From Hyphomonadaceae bacterium (GTDB taxonomy: Bacteria > Pseudomonadota > Alphaproteobacteria > Caulobacterales > Hyphomonadaceae), in the NCBI GenBank assembly GCA_022844345.1, contig JALHLU010000003.1, positions 1-64,000 on the forward strand: a DNA stretch of 64,000 nt, in the 5' to 3' direction. A program made the position numbers and the translations under genes. This document shows, piece after piece, positions 26,141 through 35,225 of this stretch (position 1 is its first letter; each line of letters begins with the position of its first letter). The notes under the pieces are model-generated. The model made no database searches and had not been told where the DNA came from. It saw only the letters and a list, made by a program, of their open reading frames with translations.

Positions 26141-26539
26141 ATGACGATCGTGAACCGCCTCCAGTCTGCCGGCCTTCGTGCGACGCCCAAACGGCTCGCA
26201 ATTGGCGGTCTTTTGTTCAACGGGGAAGACCGTCATGTGACAGCCGACGACGTGGCGGCCATGGCCCGCAAGGCCGGCGTGCGCGTGTCGCTGGCGACCG
26301 TCTACAACACGTTGAACCAGTTCGTGTCGGCCGGCCTGATGAAGCGCATCACGCTGGATACGGATCGTACGTATTTCGATACGAACGTTTCCGACCACCA
26401 CCACCTGTTCTTTGAACAGAACGGCGTTCTGCACGACATACCGGGCGACTCGATCCGCGTCGAAGGCCTGCCGGAGATTCCGCCGGGTTCGAAAGTCCGC
26501 TCGGTCGAAGTCATCGTCCGCATGTCGGGCGAGAAGTAG
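26141..26539 (+). CDS. irr: Fur-family iron response regulator Irr
   Basis: A 132-residue DNA-binding regulator of iron and haem metabolism. The Fur fold is clear, with the recognition-helix region VSLATVYNTLNQFVSAGLMKR and the dimer/metal segment TYFDTNVSDHHHLFFEQNG, in which the HHH cluster is the Irr hallmark linked to haem/metal response. The C-terminus lacks the Cys-pair zinc site of classical Fur. In alphaproteobacteria Irr acts under iron limitation. A matching palindrome lies directly upstream. Fur/Mur paralogues are possible, but the DTNVSDHHH signature fits Irr best. Confidence 0.9.
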   Translation: MTIVNRLQSAGLRATPKRLAIGGLLFNGEDRHVTADDVAAMARKAGVRVSLATVYNTLNQFVSAGLMKRITLDTDRTYFDTNVSDHHHLFFEQNGVLHDIPGDSIRVEGLPEIPPGSKVRSVEVIVRMSGEK

Positions 26540-26559
26540 CGAGCGCTTTCGCGCCCGCC

Positions 26560-27780
26560 CTATTCCTCTATCGCGGCATAGACCAGCTGCTGGAATTGCG
26601 GCCGGATGGGATATGCGCCTGACGGCATCAGCTGCGTCATCTGGATGGCAATCAGGTCCTCGACCGGATCAATCCAGAAGAAGGTCGAGGCCATCCCGCC
26701 CCACGAGAATGTGCCCACTGAGCCCGGCTGTGTTGTTGCGACGACATCGGTGGTGACGGCCCAGCCAAGGCCGAAGCCCGATCCATCCATGCGCGATTCC
26801 GAGAACGTCCTGTCGCCCATGTCCTTCAGCGTCTTGCCGCCCGGGAGGTGATTCATGGTCATGAATTCGAGCGTCTTGGGCGACAGAATCCGCACGCCCT
26901 CAAGTTCGCCGCCATTCACCAGCATCAGGCAAAAGCGCAGGTAGTCTCCGATGGTGGAGGCCAATCCGCCGCCGCCCGAGAACACGTTGGGCGGCTTCGC
27001 ATAGGCGCTGGCCGCCCCTCCGGGATCAGCCAGCGATATTACGCCGCTGTTCGGATCGCGGCGATAGCAGGCCATGAGCCGGTCGATCTTGTCGGGTGGC
27101 ACGTGGAAGCCGGTGTCGTTCATGCCCAACGGGCCGAAGATGCGCTGCTGGAAAAACTGGTCCAGGCTCATGCCCGACGCCACTTCGACCACGCGTCCAA
27201 GTACATCGGTTGAATTCGAATAGTTCCAGCGGTCACCCGGTGAGAAGACCAGCGGCGCCTTGGCCAACGACTCGCAGAACGATTTCAGATCGCCCTGCCA
27301 GCTCGAGTATTCGAGTTTGTTGTCGCGATAGTATTTGTCGACCGCGCCCTGCATCAGGAACGAATAGCTGAGGCCGGACGTATGCAGGAACAGGTCGCGC
27401 ACCGTCATTGCGCGGGAAGGCCTCACCAGCTCGCCATCCTCGCCCATCACCATGGTGTCCAGGAATTCGGGGATGTAGCGGAACACCTCATGGTCCAGCC
27501 TGAGCGCGCCTTCCTCGAACAGCATCATCGCGGCAACCGATGTGATCGGCTTGGTCATCGAGTAGATGCGATAGATCGTGTTCTCGTTGATCGGGCGCGA
27601 GCCGCCCATTTCGGTTGCGCCGCGGAAGGAGAGATGCGCCACCTGCCCGCCACGCGCGACCAGCGCGGCCACGCAAGGCAGACGGCCCTTGTCCACATAG
27701 GTGTCGAAGTAGGCCGGAATGCGCGCCAGCCGATCCGCATTCAGTCCGGCGAGTGCGGGGTCGGTCAGCTCGATGGACAT
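26560..27780 (-). CDS. Serine hydrolase of the beta-lactamase class C / esterase family
   Basis: A 406-residue hydrolase with the SxxK nucleophile motif SMTK (S74, K77), YSNSTD as the YxN motif, and a C-terminal region GGMASTFFWIDP holding the HTG/KTG-like third motif. No signal peptide is seen, so it is probably a cytoplasmic esterase or peptidase-like protein rather than a beta-lactamase. It has its own promoter region to the right, where a hairpin sits in the presumed leader. The substrate is unknown. Confidence 0.85.
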   Translation of the reverse strand: MSIELTDPALAGLNADRLARIPAYFDTYVDKGRLPCVAALVARGGQVAHLSFRGATEMGGSRPINENTIYRIYSMTKPITSVAAMMLFEEGALRLDHEVFRYIPEFLDTMVMGEDGELVRPSRAMTVRDLFLHTSGLSYSFLMQGAVDKYYRDNKLEYSSWQGDLKSFCESLAKAPLVFSPGDRWNYSNSTDVLGRVVEVASGMSLDQFFQQRIFGPLGMNDTGFHVPPDKIDRLMACYRRDPNSGVISLADPGGAASAYAKPPNVFSGGGGLASTIGDYLRFCLMLVNGGELEGVRILSPKTLEFMTMNHLPGGKTLKDMGDRTFSESRMDGSGFGLGWAVTTDVVATTQPGSVGTFSWGGMASTFFWIDPVEDLIAIQMTQLMPSGAYPIRPQFQQLVYAAIEE

Positions 27781-28153
27781 GTTGTCTCCTTGGATACGAT
27801 GCGGACTTAACGCGAGCGTGCGCCAGAAAGAAATAGCCCCCGGACCTTAGGGAGCCCGGGGGCAGTTCAGCTTGGGATGTTACAGCCTCAAGAACAGAGG
27901 CCGGGTAAGACACCCGATGACGGGCCAGGCCGCCGGCTTGGCCACAAGCACATCGCAGAAAAGGGCGGGATAAGGGGAGATGCACCTCCCTGCCCGGCCA
28001 GCCCCCCCACCGGGTCACCACTTGCATCAATACCGGCCAGCCGGCTTGTTTTCAAGGGTTTACGCGAGCATCATCGCGGCCGACATACGGTCCAGTCAGC
28101 ATGCAAATGCGCGCCGGCCTGCAAAGGCGAAATGGCGCGCCCAAGGTACTGTA
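27781..28153. other. Divergent intergenic region
   Basis: A 373-base gap between the leftward serine hydrolase and the rightward TetR gene. Apart from the hairpin at 27836-27863 I see no gene or clear motif; it probably holds both promoters and TetR operators. Confidence 0.4.
27836..27863 (-). terminator. Hairpin in leader of serine hydrolase gene
   Basis: GCCCCCGG (27836-27843) pairs CCGGGGGC (27856-27863). Read leftwards it is followed by TATTTCTTTC, so it looks like a weak terminator or attenuator about 55 bases upstream of the hydrolase start. Confidence 0.35.
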
Positions 28154-28870
28154 ATGGCTCAGAATTCACGACCCATGGCGGCGCAAGTGAAAGCCGACGC
28201 CCAACCGAGAACAGAGCGCCGGAAGAACAGCGAGCGCTCCGCCTCGACACGCCGCCTCATCCTGGACGCCACGATCACCTGCCTCAACGAATGGGGCTAT
28301 GGCGGGGTCACCAACATAAAGGTGGCGGATGCGGCGGGCGTCAGCCGTGGCGCGATGATGCACCACTTCCCGACCCGCCAGGCGCTGATCATTGCAACGG
28401 TGGAGCATGCCTATCATCGCCTGAGGGATTTCCGGGCGGAGGAGATGGCGAAAGTTCCGCCCGGCCTGTCCCGCTTCCGCGCCATCCTCGACCAGTCGCT
28501 CATCACGCAACGCATGCCGGAAGGCGCGGCGCTGAACGAGGTGCGCATCGGATCGCGGAGCGACAAGGAAATCCGCGAGGCGGTCACCCCGATGATGAGC
28601 GCCATCTCGGAGGACTATGTGAAGGTGGTCAGCAGCATCGCGCGCGAGGCAGGCCTGAAACCCGATCGTGAGCTGCACGGCCTTACCGGAACTGTCGCCA
28701 TGGCGACGCGCGCGCTGGCGATCAACACCTTCACCTATCCCAGCGTGGGCCTGCGCGACAATGTTCTGTGGACGCTGCAGATGATGCGCGAGGACCTGAT
28801 CGCGCGTCAGATCGGCGAGACACATGCAGAGCGGCCCGCGCCCCTGCCGGATCTTCCGCGCGTGCGGTAG
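28154..28870 (+). CDS. TetR-family transcriptional regulator
   Basis: A 238-residue regulator. The helix-turn-helix is in residues about 30-80: STRRLILDATITCLNEWGYGG, IKVADAAGVSRGAMMHHFPTRQALI. The rest is a helical ligand domain. The start is the ATG of MAQNSRP; a second Met seven codons in (MAAQV) is possible. It is divergent from the serine hydrolase, its likely target; the ligand is unknown. Confidence 0.88.
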   Translation: MAQNSRPMAAQVKADAQPRTERRKNSERSASTRRLILDATITCLNEWGYGGVTNIKVADAAGVSRGAMMHHFPTRQALIIATVEHAYHRLRDFRAEEMAKVPPGLSRFRAILDQSLITQRMPEGAALNEVRIGSRSDKEIREAVTPMMSAISEDYVKVVSSIAREAGLKPDRELHGLTGTVAMATRALAINTFTYPSVGLRDNVLWTLQMMREDLIARQIGETHAERPAPLPDLPRVR

Positions 28871-29099
28871 CGCAGCCCGGTCCGACGCGGGGGCGGCAGG
28901 GCTCAACCCTTGCAAGAATTTGCCCCTATCCTTGCCATGATAACAAGGTGTGCGCTCTGCGCATTGACCTCCGAGGCCCGGCCGCGTGAAGCGCCATCAG
29001 CCCTGTTAGCGGCTACACGTCGCGACAGCGTGAACGCTCCGGACAGAGACTCGCCATACTTGCCCAGTCTACAATAAGCGGCCATCTACTGGACGTTAC

Positions 29100-30410
29100 A
29101 TGAGCGTTACGCCTACCTCTTCTGCCGATCCGGCCGCGCCAGACCTTGCAGCGGAGATCGCGCGCGTACGGGCATCCGGCGTGCTAGGGACCAGCGGCCG
29201 CCTGCTCGAACTATTCGACTTCCTCGTCGCCTGCTCGCTCGAAGGACGCTCGCCAAAAGAGGCAGAAATCGCCCTCGCCGTCTTCGGCAAGGCGGACGCC
29301 GAAGCCCTGCGGGACGATCCTGTCGCCCGGGTCTACATCCACCGGCTCCGCAAGCGGTTCGACGAATTCTACCTGCGCAATGGAATGCAGGCCGGCGCAC
29401 GCCTCGATATCCCCAAGGGCGACTACCGGATCGTGTGTGTTGGCCTGACGGCAGAGGCCGCTCCCGCCAGCGATGCGGGCGTGGCGGAGGCCCCCGCAGC
29501 CGTATCGCCGCCGCGCCGTTCGCGCTGGGGGCTGATCGCCGCCGCGCTGCTGGTGCTCGTTGCCGGCAACGTGGGCGCCTGGGCCCTGCTCTCCGGACGC
29601 GAGGGTCCGGCCGCCGCCATGGAAACAACCTCACCCTGGCGCGCCCTCGCTGAAGGCAAGCGTCCGCTCACCGTCGTTGTCGGCGACTATTACATGTTCG
29701 GCGAATACGAAGATCAGGTGACGCTGAAGCGCCTGATCCGCGACTTCGCTATCAACAGCAAGGAAGACCTGGTTCAGAGTCAGGGGCGCGTACCCGGCGG
29801 CTTCGACCGCTTCTCGGACGTGGCCCTCCAGTATCTCCCGGCCTCAGCCGCGTACGCCCTCGCCGACATCGCCCCGTTGCTCAGCGGGGACCGCGACGTG
29901 CGCGTCGTGCTGGCCTCGAACCTTGAGCCGGGTCAGCTCAAGACGGACGACATCATCTATGTCGGACTGCTCAGCGGCCTCGGGGCCCTGCGCGATCCAG
30001 TGTTCTCGCGTTCGCTGTTCCAGTTCGGCGCGAGCTACGATCAGCTGATCGATAACAAGACGGGCAAGAGCTATGTCAGTGAGGCGTTTCTCGCGGCGCC
30101 TGGCGACCAGATGTATCGCGACTACGGGTTCTTCGCGACGTTCGAGGGACCAGCCGGCAATCGCATCGCCATCCTCTCGGGCACGCGCGACACCGCCGTT
30201 ATGGGCGTCGCCGAAGCGATGACACAGCCCGAGCGTGTGCGGCGCGTGGAAGCCGCCACGCAGGGCGAGCGGGATTTCGAGGCGCTGTTCGAGGTCAAGG
30301 GCCAGAAGCACGTGAACCTTGAGGCGCAGATGATCGCCTCGTATCCGCTGAACAGCGCCGCCATCTGGTCTGGCGGCCGGGCCAATGTTGCGGCCTACCC
30401 AGCGCAATAG
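29100..30410 (+). CDS. Membrane-anchored regulator-like protein with periplasmic domain
   Basis: 436 residues. Residues about 20-115 form a cytoplasmic winged-helix-like module of the type found at the N-terminus of one-component regulators (LLELFDFLVACSLEGRSP, DDPVARVYIHRLRKRFDEFY, LDIPKGDYRI). One transmembrane helix follows (about 140-165, WGLIAAALLVLVAGNVGAWALL), after a PPRRSRW stop-transfer motif. The remaining 270 residues are predicted periplasmic, with TVVVGDYYMFGEYEDQ and an extracytoplasmic fold I do not recognise. The layout resembles CadC/ToxR-type regulators, in which a periplasmic sensor controls DNA binding across the membrane. No ribosome site is obvious at the ATG. The target may be the esterase gene that follows after about 90 bases (inference). 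Confidence 0.7.
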   Translation: MSVTPTSSADPAAPDLAAEIARVRASGVLGTSGRLLELFDFLVACSLEGRSPKEAEIALAVFGKADAEALRDDPVARVYIHRLRKRFDEFYLRNGMQAGARLDIPKGDYRIVCVGLTAEAAPASDAGVAEAPAAVSPPRRSRWGLIAAALLVLVAGNVGAWALLSGREGPAAAMETTSPWRALAEGKRPLTVVVGDYYMFGEYEDQVTLKRLIRDFAINSKEDLVQSQGRVPGGFDRFSDVALQYLPASAAYALADIAPLLSGDRDVRVVLASNLEPGQLKTDDIIYVGLLSGLGALRDPVFSRSLFQFGASYDQLIDNKTGKSYVSEAFLAAPGDQMYRDYGFFATFEGPAGNRIAILSGTRDTAVMGVAEAMTQPERVRRVEAATQGERDFEALFEVKGQKHVNLEAQMIASYPLNSAAIWSGGRANVAAYPAQ

Positions 30411-30500
30411 TCACTACAAGTTCAGCGTTTGGCTGCGGCAGGCAGTTGCCTCAGGCCGCGCGGCAACCAATGATACCCATGCGTAACCTGGGAGGCTGAT

Positions 30501-31493
30501 ATGAAGCTGCTGGCGAGCTTGGCCGCTCTGATAATTCTCGCACTACCCCCGGCGGCGAACGCGCTGGACGGGAAGATCGTCAACCTCAAGGTCGAAACGA
30601 CCAACGTCGCAGGCCCAGTGGACGTCGCTGTCTACCTGCCGGCCGGCTACGACGCGAAGCGCGCCGAGGTCTATCCGCTAATCATCCAGCTGCATGGCGG
30701 CGGCGGCTCCAGCGCCAATATGACCGCCATGGCCGAAACGCTCGAAGCTGGCATCAAAGCCGGGCTTGTGCCCGCGTCTGTCTCCGTCATGCCCTCGGCC
30801 GGGCGATCCTTCTACATGGACTACCGTGACGGATCGCAGAAGTGGGAGACCTTTGTCGTCAAGGATCTGCTGGGCTGGATGCGCGCGAACTACAATGTGC
30901 CTAAGGGGCGCGCGAGCACGCTGATCACTGGCGTCTCGATGGGCGGGATGGGATCCTTGCGCATTGCCTTCAAACACCCGGACGCGTTCCAGGCCGTCGC
31001 CAGCATGGAGCCGGGCATCGAGCCTGCGCTGGCATTCAAGGACGTGAAGCTGCGCGACAGATTCTGGCGCGACGACACCCTCCTGCAGTCGATCTACGGC
31101 AAGCCCGTGGACGAGGCGTACTGGGCCGCCAACAACCCGGCTACTATCGCAAAAGAAAACCCAGAGCGCCTTGTCGGTCTCGGCATCTATCTCGAGGCGG
31201 GCGATCAGGACATGTTCTTCCTGCACCACGGCACGGAGTTCCTCCATCGCATCCTGTTCGACAACGCAATCAGCCACGAATACCGGTTGGTGAAGGGCGC
31301 CGAACATGTCGGGCCGTCGATCGCGCCGCGCTTTCTCGATGCGCTGGCCTTCTTCGGCCGCGTCCTCGATCCGCCCACAAACTGGACCGAAGCCCCCGGC
31401 GTCAAACAGACACGCCAGCGTGTAGACGGCTTCAAACGCGCCGCCGGTTATCCGGTGAAAGAACCCGACGGCGACCGTCTGCGCACGGAGTGA
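30501..31493 (+). CDS. Exported alpha/beta-hydrolase esterase (esterase D / feruloyl-esterase-like)
   Basis: A 330-residue secreted hydrolase. Signal peptide 1-21 ends in ANA. The oxyanion segment LHGGGGS (about 65) and the nucleophile elbow GVSMGG with Ser146 are clear, followed by the acid and a final His near AEHVGP. It belongs to the putative esterase (PF00756-like) group that includes esterase D, antigen 85 and feruloyl esterases. GGGAGG eight bases upstream supports the start. The substrate is unknown. Confidence 0.85.
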   Translation: MKLLASLAALIILALPPAANALDGKIVNLKVETTNVAGPVDVAVYLPAGYDAKRAEVYPLIIQLHGGGGSSANMTAMAETLEAGIKAGLVPASVSVMPSAGRSFYMDYRDGSQKWETFVVKDLLGWMRANYNVPKGRASTLITGVSMGGMGSLRIAFKHPDAFQAVASMEPGIEPALAFKDVKLRDRFWRDDTLLQSIYGKPVDEAYWAANNPATIAKENPERLVGLGIYLEAGDQDMFFLHHGTEFLHRILFDNAISHEYRLVKGAEHVGPSIAPRFLDALAFFGRVLDPPTNWTEAPGVKQTRQRVDGFKRAAGYPVKEPDGDRLRTE

Positions 31494-31526
31494 TCGAGCG
31501 CCAGGCGCCTGCCCGGCCGCCGATGC

Positions 31527-32735
31527 CTAGGCCGCCCGCTCGAATATTGCCGCGATGCCTTGTCCGCCGCCGATGCACATCGTCTCGAGGCCATAGCGCA
31601 CCTCGCGGCGCTGCATCTCGTTCAGCATGGTCGCCAGAATGCGGATGCCCGTCGCACCGATGGGGTGGCCAAGCGAAATGCCCGAGCCGTTTACGTTGAG
31701 CTTGTCGGCATCGTTCCAGCCCCAGCCTTTGAGCACAGCCAGAACCTGCGGCGCGAACGCCTCGTTGAGTTCGACGAGATCAATGTCCTTCCAGCCAAGG
31801 CCGGTGCGCTGGAACAGGCGCTCCACCGCCGGCACCGGGCCGATGCCCATGCGGGAAGGCTCGACGCCCGCCGCAGCCCAGCCGGTGAACCAGCCGATCG
31901 GCTCAAGGCCGAGCTTCTCAACCATGTCTTCCGCAACCACGAGGCATGCCGCCGCCGCATCGTTCTGCTGCGAAGCGTTGCCCGCTGTCACCACGCCGCC
32001 CTTTTCGATCGCGCGCAGGCCAGCGAGCGATTCCGCCGTGGCGTCACCCCGGACGCCCTCGTCCGACCTGAAGACGACCGGATCGCCCTTTTTCTGCGGG
32101 ATAGTGACCGGCACGAGTTCATTGTCGAACTTCCCCGCCTGCCAGGCCGCCGCCGCGCGCTGATGGCTGCGCGCCGCATACGCGTCGCAGGCCTCGCGCG
32201 GGATCTGGTAGTCCTTGGCGAGGTTCTCGGCCGTCTCGATCATGCCGCTGATCACGCCAAAGCGCTCGACCGGCTGGCTCATGACGCGGCCACGCGTCAG
32301 ACGGTCGTGGAACGCCACGTCGCCCATCCGCGCGCCATTGCGCATGGTCGTGGAATAGTACTCGACATTGCTCATGCTCTCGACGCCGCCGGCGACCACC
32401 ACATCGGCCGCGCCCGTCTGCACGAACATCGCGGCCTCGACCACGGCCTGCAGGCCCGAGCCGCAGCGGCGGTCGAGCTGGTATCCCGGAACAGAGATCG
32501 GAAAGCCCGCCGCAAGCGCAGACCAGCGGCCAATGGCCGGCGCCTCGCCCGAGGGATAACCCTGCGAGAAGATCACATCGTCAATCCACTCTGGATCGAT
32601 CTTCGTGCGCTCGACCAGCGCCCGCAACGCGACGGCGCCAAGCTCCCCCGCCTGTATGCCAGACAGCGCCCCCTGAAACTTGCCGACGCCGGTGCGAAGC
32701 GGGCTGACGATTGCGGCGCGGCGAAGCTTCGACAT
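31527..32735 (-). CDS. Acetyl-CoA C-acyltransferase (thiolase)
   Basis: A 402-residue thiolase that condenses or cleaves acyl-CoA. Nucleophile Cys91 lies in DRRCGSGLQAV, the His motif is LGHPIGATG, and the second catalytic Cys is in MCIGGGQG near the C-terminus. The start is the ATG giving MSKLRRAAIVSP; the open frame further upstream is low-complexity and non-homologous. It may serve beta-oxidation or acetoacetyl-CoA synthesis; no partner beta-oxidation genes are adjacent. Confidence 0.95.
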   Translation of the reverse strand: MSKLRRAAIVSPLRTGVGKFQGALSGIQAGELGAVALRALVERTKIDPEWIDDVIFSQGYPSGEAPAIGRWSALAAGFPISVPGYQLDRRCGSGLQAVVEAAMFVQTGAADVVVAGGVESMSNVEYYSTTMRNGARMGDVAFHDRLTRGRVMSQPVERFGVISGMIETAENLAKDYQIPREACDAYAARSHQRAAAAWQAGKFDNELVPVTIPQKKGDPVVFRSDEGVRGDATAESLAGLRAIEKGGVVTAGNASQQNDAAAACLVVAEDMVEKLGLEPIGWFTGWAAAGVEPSRMGIGPVPAVERLFQRTGLGWKDIDLVELNEAFAPQVLAVLKGWGWNDADKLNVNGSGISLGHPIGATGIRILATMLNEMQRREVRYGLETMCIGGGQGIAAIFERAA

Positions 32736-32868
32736 GTGGACCCATCCTATGAAACGCGGCGCACCATAGCGGCGGGGGCGCGGGAAACAACTGTCCGGCC
32801 ATGTTTCCCCGCTTGACGCCGACGGCCGAAAGGTTCGTATCAGAATCACGATCTGGGGAGGCGGATTC

Positions 32869-34209
32869 ATGCGGACGGTGGGTTTAGGACTTCTCGGTCT
32901 GGCGCTCGCGGCCTGCGCACAAGCGCCACAACCCGCGCCTGCAGTGCCTGAGCCTGTCGCCCTAGCGGATGCCCCAGCGCCACAACATCCACCACAGCTC
33001 GAACAACAACCTGCCGCCCCGCCTGCGTGGATCGAACGTCTGACGGAGGCCGCGAAGGGCAATGCCCTCACGCTGGACTATGCCGGCGGCGTCTTCTCCG
33101 GTCCAGCCTGGGACAGGCTGATCGCGGAGGGCCGCCGCGCCCAGTTTTTCCTGCTCGGCGAGGAGCATGGCATCGCTGAGAATCCACAGCTGGCCGGCCA
33201 GCTGTTCGGAACACTCACGAAGGACGGGTATTCCAAATTCATCATCGAAGTGTCAGCCCCGATGGCCGATGCGCTCGATGTGTCCGCGCGCGGCGGCGTT
33301 GCCGGCCTCAGGGCTCAGTATGCAATCCCGGGGGGCGAGGCGGCGTTCTTCGGTATGAAGGAGGAAACTGAGCTTCTCGCGCGCGCGCGCGCAGCTGTGC
33401 CGGGGCAAGCGCCGCTTTTTTGGGGCGTCGATTACGAAGTTGCCGGAGACCGGCTGCTGATCGGCAAGCTCGAAGCCATGGCCAAGCCCAAAGCGGCGGC
33501 CGATGCGCTCGCGACGCTGCGCGATGCGTCAACCACATCGTGGGCAAAGTACGCGTCAGAAAAGAACCCCCAGTACATCTTCTCTTTCAGCGGCGACCCG
33601 GCGCTGGTGCGCGCCGTGCGCGATGCATGGCCCGGCCGCACCGCTGAAGCCTCCACCATCCTCACAGCGCTTGAAGAGACGCTTGAGATAAACCTGCTAT
33701 GGACGCGCAACCAAGGCTATGACTCGAACCTTCGCCGGTCGGCTTACATGCGCTCCAACCTTGTTGCGCACTGGCAAGCGGAAAGGACCGCCGGCCGCGC
33801 CCCCCGCGTGTTCGCGAAAATGGGGATTTCCCACCTGATCCGCGGCCGCAGCCAGACGGAGACGTACGACCTCGGCGCACTCGCGCCGGAGATCGCTGCA
33901 ATGGAGGGAGCCACCGCATTCTCGATAGCTGTCCTCCCGGGCGAGGGCTCCGCAGTCGCTGTGTTCGATCCGGTGGCGTGGCGCTACAACCCCAACACCC
34001 CGAAGGATGGCTACATGAACGGGCTGCAGCCGCTGTATGCAGCCGCCAATCCGGACGCGTTCACGCTGATCGACCTGCGGCCGCTTCGCGCGATCATGGG
34101 TCGCTGGCGCGAGGGCACGGACCCCGAACTCATGCGCATGGTGCATGGTTTCGATATGCTGTTGATCATGTCCGGCTCGACGCCGTCGACCAATCTGACA
34201 GCTCAGTAG
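32869..34209 (+). CDS. EreA/ChaN-like superfamily lipoprotein of unknown substrate
   Basis: A 446-residue lipoprotein with lipobox LALAAC (Cys16), then a Pro/Ala-rich linker to about residue 55. The globular part starts with FFLLGEEHG (about 93-101), the GE-x-H pattern of the erythromycin-esterase/TraB/ChaN fold, and later shows FIIEVSAP, WGVDYE and MGISHLIRG. Family members include hydrolases and haem-binding proteins; the function here is unknown. GGGGAGG seven bases before the ATG fixes the start. It overlaps the convergent HupE gene by seven bases. Confidence 0.7.
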   Translation: MRTVGLGLLGLALAACAQAPQPAPAVPEPVALADAPAPQHPPQLEQQPAAPPAWIERLTEAAKGNALTLDYAGGVFSGPAWDRLIAEGRRAQFFLLGEEHGIAENPQLAGQLFGTLTKDGYSKFIIEVSAPMADALDVSARGGVAGLRAQYAIPGGEAAFFGMKEETELLARARAAVPGQAPLFWGVDYEVAGDRLLIGKLEAMAKPKAAADALATLRDASTTSWAKYASEKNPQYIFSFSGDPALVRAVRDAWPGRTAEASTILTALEETLEINLLWTRNQGYDSNLRRSAYMRSNLVAHWQAERTAGRAPRVFAKMGISHLIRGRSQTETYDLGALAPEIAAMEGATAFSIAVLPGEGSAVAVFDPVAWRYNPNTPKDGYMNGLQPLYAAANPDAFTLIDLRPLRAIMGRWREGTDPELMRMVHGFDMLLIMSGSTPSTNLTAQ

Positions 34210-35225
34210 CCCAGCAGCCCCACAGTCCGCTCGATGAACCAGTAAGCCGCCGTGACGCCGATCACATAGACCGGCGCCCGCCACGCAATGTCGCTCACGC
34301 GCGGGGTGTTGATGGTTGCGGGCGCCAAGCGCCGCCACAGGAACATGACTGCCAACACGGAGACGATGAACGCCACCTGCCCGCCCTCGACCCCCAGGTT
34401 GAAGAATAGCAGCGCAAGAGGAGCCGCGTCTTCCGGCATGCCGATCTCGCGCAAGGCGCCGGCAAAGCCGAAACCGTGCAGCAGGCCAAATGCGAACGAA
34501 GCTACCCACGGCAGCCGCGCGGTCAGGCTGGAGTCCCCCGCCTTCATCCGCATGATCTCAAGCGCGATGAACATGATCGACAGCGCGATGACAGCCTCAA
34601 CCGGCGCGCTGGCAAGCTTGACCCAGCCGAACGTCGTCGCCGCCAGCGTGATGGAATGCGCCACCGTGAATGCCGTGATCGCCCCGAACAGCCGCCCAGG
34701 ATCGCGAACCAGCAGCACGAGCGCCAGCACGAACAGCAAGTGATCGTAACCAAAGATGATGTGTTCGACGCCGATCACGAAATAGGTTCCCGCAACCTCG
34801 GTCCATGGCTGCTTGTCGGGCAGCACGGCCACGGGATCGTCGGGCTTAACGCGCAGCGTCTTGGGCGAACCCTCGATCGGCTCGAAGCGGATAATGGCGT
34901 CGGTCAGCGTTTGCGCGAGATTCTCGATCCCGATCGGCTTGCCGACGATGCCGCCCGCGCATGCCGCGCGCCAGCGTTCGATGACAGCGCCGGCCACCAT
35001 CGTGCTGCGTGGCTCGGATATGTTGGTACATTCGGCGGGCTGGATGATGTTGAGCGCGAGGCGCAGCTCGCCGCGCGCTGGCGTCTTCCAGAGAAAATCA
35101 TAGACCTGCGGCTCAACTTCCCGAATCTGCAGGAAGGCTGGCCGGATCTCGTGCGCGAACGCCGCCGGGCCCAGGCCCGCCATGAGGGCGAACCAAGCCA
35201 GGATCAGGCCGGCGAGGCGTGTCAT
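34203..35225 (-). CDS. HupE/UreJ family membrane protein
   Basis: 340 residues: a signal peptide, a periplasmic N-terminal domain with IRPAFLQIREV, then six to seven transmembrane helices from about residue 150, including GVEHIIFGYDHLLFVLALVLL, AHSITLAATTFGW and FGLLHGFGFAGAL, whose His/Asp residues are typical of HupE/UreJ nickel or metal permease-like proteins. It starts at the ATG that overlaps the parvulin stop by four bases, so it is the last gene of a DUF3604-parvulin-HupE operon. Metal transport here is not established. Confidence 0.85.
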   Translation of the reverse strand: MTRLAGLILAWFALMAGLGPAAFAHEIRPAFLQIREVEPQVYDFLWKTPARGELRLALNIIQPAECTNISEPRSTMVAGAVIERWRAACAGGIVGKPIGIENLAQTLTDAIIRFEPIEGSPKTLRVKPDDPVAVLPDKQPWTEVAGTYFVIGVEHIIFGYDHLLFVLALVLLVRDPGRLFGAITAFTVAHSITLAATTFGWVKLASAPVEAVIALSIMFIALEIMRMKAGDSSLTARLPWVASFAFGLLHGFGFAGALREIGMPEDAAPLALLFFNLGVEGGQVAFIVSVLAVMFLWRRLAPATINTPRVSDIAWRAPVYVIGVTAAYWFIERTVGLLGY

